From NCBI GenBank assembly GCA_019739335.1, contig CP073261.1, forward strand, positions 682,001 through 746,000: DNA of 64,000 nucleotides. The letters are read 5' to 3'. Under the pieces are notes generated by a model. It made no database searches. It was not told the origin of the DNA and worked only from the letters and a program-made list of their open reading frames with translations. The first letter of the stretch is position 1, and each line of letters begins with the position of its first letter. This DNA is from Erythrobacter sp. (GTDB lineage Bacteria; Pseudomonadota; Alphaproteobacteria; Sphingomonadales; Sphingomonadaceae). The position numbers and the translations under genes were made by a program. Below are positions 61,743-64,000 of this stretch, in pieces.

Positions 61743-62449
61743 CAGGCCGCGCGCAGCGCGTCGCGCGCCAGCAGGGTATTGAAATTCGCTATGGATGCGG
61801 CTGCTTGAAAAGCAGGGCCGAGTAATCCGGCAGCGTTCAATCGCTCCAATTGTTCGCCGGACAAGGCCGCCAGCCGGTCTTCCGCCACGGCGAGATAGCC
61901 ATCGAACCGCACCTGCTGGCCATTCGCGCGCGTGACGGTGAGATTGGCGGGTTCGATCACGCCCGATTCGGCGAACTGTTCGGCCATCTGTGCCATCTGC
62001 GCCAGCCCCGCGTGAACGGTGCGCAGCGCGGCAATCGCGCTTTCGAGCGCAGGCGCATGGCCGCCGTGTTCGCGAAACAGCGGTAGCGCCTCCGCATCCT
62101 CGGCGTCGGCTATACGCGGATGGTCCAGATCGACCAGCACCGCCAGGTCGCCGTCCACCCCGCCGCCCAGCCGGAACGGCCCGGTCCGCGTTAGCGCTGG
62201 AACATAGCGCGCGTCCCAGCGCCCATCGGAGACGAACAGATTGCTGTCCCGCTCCAATCCAAGGATCGCAACCGCCGCAAGTCCGCCCTCGCCCGCATGG
62301 AACAGGATCGGGCAATCGCGCTGGACAGCGGCGAACTCTGACGGAAACACCGGCACCTGGTTCACGCAGTCGCCGAAGCGCTGCCCGTGTCCGGGCTTCA
62401 GGCGCAGATCGGCATGGGCAACGTTATCGAGCGGTGCAAAGCGGGTCAT
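61742..62449 (-). CDS. SapC family protein
   Basis: A 235-residue SapC-family protein (HADLRLKPGHGQRFGDCVNQVPVFPSEFAAVQRDCPILF at its start is the signature region). The name comes from a Campylobacter surface-layer locus, but in sphingomonads and Caulobacter such genes lie beside TonB receptors for glycans and their function is unknown. No signal peptide. Start choice is uncertain: ATG at 62449, or GTG at 62458 giving three more residues; no good ribosome site precedes either. It follows the TonB receptor after a 109-bp gap that contains a stable hairpin. Confidence 0.85.
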   Translation of the reverse strand: MTRFAPLDNVAHADLRLKPGHGQRFGDCVNQVPVFPSEFAAVQRDCPILFHAGEGGLAAVAILGLERDSNLFVSDGRWDARYVPALTRTGPFRLGGGVDGDLAVLVDLDHPRIADAEDAEALPLFREHGGHAPALESAIAALRTVHAGLAQMAQMAEQFAESGVIEPANLTVTRANGQQVRFDGYLAVAEDRLAALSGEQLERLNAAGLLGPAFQAAASIANFNTLLARDALRAA

Positions 62450-62505
62450 GGTGGTCACGCTACATTACTGTGAGGGGCAAAAGAAGAGACGCCCCTCGCC
62501 ACGAA

Positions 62506-62534
62506 AGCCGCGACCTCCAGACGAGATCGCGGCT
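62506..62534 (-). terminator. Hairpin between TonB receptor and SapC
   Basis: AGCCGCGA and TCGCGGCT form a perfect 8-bp stem, and a second stem (GAGGGGC/GCCCCTC, 62472-62497) lies just downstream on the minus strand. Neither has a clean T-run, so this is a partial terminator or mRNA-stabilising structure that may lower expression of SapC-cupin-halogenase relative to the receptor. Confidence 0.45.
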
Positions 62535-62558
62535 CCCGGGAGAAGCTTGTGAAAACGG

Positions 62559-64000
62559 TCAGAACCGCATCCGCGCTCCGACATAGTAGCGCGGCCGACC
62601 TTCGACGATGAACCACGGCTGGTTCTCGGTGCGGGCATATGTCTTCACGTTGGAACCGGTCAGGTTGATCGCTTCGAACGACACGACGATGTTATCGGTA
62701 ATGTCGTAAGACACGTTCAGATCGACCTGGTCATAGGTGTCGACGAACACCGGATTGCGCGACGATCCCCGGCTGTTGTTGGTGAGGAAAGTGTCGCGCC
62801 AATTGTACGTTAGCCGCGCCGAGATCCCGTAGTTCTCGTAGATCAGCGAGGCATTGGCGGTATCCGACAGGCCAAGCAGCGCGAACTGGTCGGCATTCGT
62901 CGGGGCGGTGATATCGAACCCGACATCGCCGCGCACCAGCGTATAGGCCGCGGCCACGCCGATCCCGGTATCGCCGAGGAAGTACTGCCCGGCGATTTCG
63001 AAGCCGTAGATATGCGCGTCTTCGGAATTGACCGGCTGCTGGGTCTGGAACTGGAACAGCGGATCGTTCGGCCCGGCTTCGAGGTCATAGAGGATGTTGA
63101 TGTTGTCGATATAGGTCTGGCTGAGCGCATTGGATCCAGCCTGCCTTGGCGCGGCGAGGAACTGTGCCACACCATCGGCAAAGCCGAAGTTGTCGATCAA
63201 GGCGGACAGCACGAACAGGTTGTCATCCGAAACGTCGAAGGCGTTGTTCTGTAGATATTCGAGCGCCTGACCCGAAACCGTGCCGGGTTCGCCGGAACTC
63301 GGGTTGCGGAGGCCGAACAGCGGCTGCGTCGTCTGTCCGGTGCCGACGAAATTCTGCACCCGCTTGTCGAAGAAGCCGACCGAGACATAGCTCGACGGGG
63401 CAAAGTACCACTCGGCGCTGACATCGAAGTTGTCCGACACCAGCGGCACCAGTTGCGGGTTGCCGCGGTTGCCGCCGGGCACCCCGCCAAGCGCAGTCGG
63501 CCGGTTCGGGTTGCCGGGATTGGTCGAGGCGAACAGCGATCCGAAATCTGGCCGGGCAATCGTGCGACCGAAGGAGACGCGGCCAACCACATCGTCGGTC
63601 AGTTCGATCGAGAAATCGAGCGCCGGGAGGATGTGTTCGTAGCTGTTGTCCCCGCTCACCGCTTCGGGCGTGGGCGAAAGATTGGCAACGAAGTCGTTGT
63701 TCTGCGTCCAGACGATTTCCTGCGGAATCCCCTGCAGCGTCACCGATTCCGAATTGGTGTGTTCATAGCGGACACCGGCAAGGATGTTCACCGGGCGGCC
63801 CATCAGTTCGGTATTGAGATCGACTTCGGCATAGACCGCCAGGATGTCTTCCTCGACCTGGTTATCGGACGTGCCGTTGATCGTCGGGTTATTGACGAAG
63901 GCGTTGAACAGCGCCGTCGCATCGCCGCGGAAAGCGGTGGAGAGCGGATCGCCGGCGGCGATGCCGGTGTCGAAATCCTGCCACTGGCAGACGAGGCAGA
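62559..64000 (-). CDS. TonB-dependent receptor, partial (C-terminal 480 residues)
   Basis: The C-terminal part of an outer-membrane receptor; the N-terminus lies beyond the right edge. The frame stays open to the edge. Barrel segments include VNILAGVRYEHTNS, VVGRVSFGRTIARPDFGSLF, EWYFAPSSYVSVGFFDKRVQNF and LTYNWRDTFL, and it ends in RPRYYVGARMRF with the terminal aromatic. A CLVC pair near the visible start is probably an extracellular-loop disulphide. By its neighbours (SapC, cupin, halogenase, GH3, GH5) it should import oligosaccharides. It is a different subtype from the receptor at 29498. Confidence 0.9.
   Translation of the reverse strand, partial: CLVCQWQDFDTGIAAGDPLSTAFRGDATALFNAFVNNPTINGTSDNQVEEDILAVYAEVDLNTELMGRPVNILAGVRYEHTNSESVTLQGIPQEIVWTQNNDFVANLSPTPEAVSGDNSYEHILPALDFSIELTDDVVGRVSFGRTIARPDFGSLFASTNPGNPNRPTALGGVPGGNRGNPQLVPLVSDNFDVSAEWYFAPSSYVSVGFFDKRVQNFVGTGQTTQPLFGLRNPSSGEPGTVSGQALEYLQNNAFDVSDDNLFVLSALIDNFGFADGVAQFLAAPRQAGSNALSQTYIDNINILYDLEAGPNDPLFQFQTQQPVNSEDAHIYGFEIAGQYFLGDTGIGVAAAYTLVRGDVGFDITAPTNADQFALLGLSDTANASLIYENYGISARLTYNWRDTFLTNNSRGSSRNPVFVDTYDQVDLNVSYDITDNIVVSFEAINLTGSNVKTYARTENQPWFIVEGRPRYYVGARMRF

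Noticed and set aside
1..64000. CRISPR array or insertion sequence
   Set aside because: No regularly spaced repeats, cas genes, transposase frames or flanking inverted repeats were recognised.

Overview
The window is high-GC DNA with dense, often overlapping genes. It most resembles a chromosome segment from the alphaproteobacterial order Sphingomonadales, perhaps Erythrobacteraceae. This is inferred from the gene families: an RspA-type mannonate dehydratase with every active-site residue I know from the Novosphingobium enzyme, Caulobacter-type XylX/A/B/C/D enzymes, and TonB receptors grouped with SapC, cupin-like proteins and flavin-dependent tryptophan halogenases. No phage, transposase or CRISPR array was seen.

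1-14.3 kb is mostly housekeeping and small accessory genes: plsX (cut by the left edge) and rpmF, a MAPEG protein, a metallo-hydrolase, a GNAT enzyme, a Sel1-like repeat protein, a 44-residue entericidin-like lipoprotein, an S24-type regulator divergent from two small genes, a D-2-hydroxyacid dehydrogenase, cysS, a ParDE toxin-antitoxin pair, cobT, a DUF4197/sugar-isomerase-like pair and priA. 14.3-18.3 kb is a hexuronate module (manD divergent from uxaC-uxuB) that takes glucuronate to 2-keto-3-deoxygluconate. A tRNA-Leu(CAG) and two unrelated genes follow.

20.6-55 kb is a glucuronoxylan and xylose utilisation locus. It holds a sugar porter, three full halogenase homologues plus a degenerate one, a cupin-like protein and a large TonB-dependent receptor. 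A four-gene chain (GH3-GH3-hexuronate MFS-GH10 xylanase) lies opposite the receptor, and a GH67 alpha-glucuronidase is divergent from it. A LacI repressor is translationally coupled to xylonate dehydratase xylD. The operon xylX-xylA-xylB-xylC-esterase-mutarotase supplies the rest of the oxidative (Weimberg) xylose pathway to 2-oxoglutarate, and a GH43 enzyme is divergent from it. A shared palindrome, roughly TGRTAGCGCTACCA, occurs five times in this stretch, always upstream of or between these units. It is probably the LacI operator, which would make the locus one regulon.

54-64 kb is a second saccharide-uptake module on the minus strand: a TonB receptor (cut by the right edge), SapC, a cupin-like protein, a fourth halogenase, then GH3-esterase-GH5. 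A different palindrome (TGACATCGCTGTCA) precedes the last three genes. The main open question is what the halogenase/cupin/SapC proteins do beside glycan receptors. The degenerate halogenase paralogue is a second puzzle.
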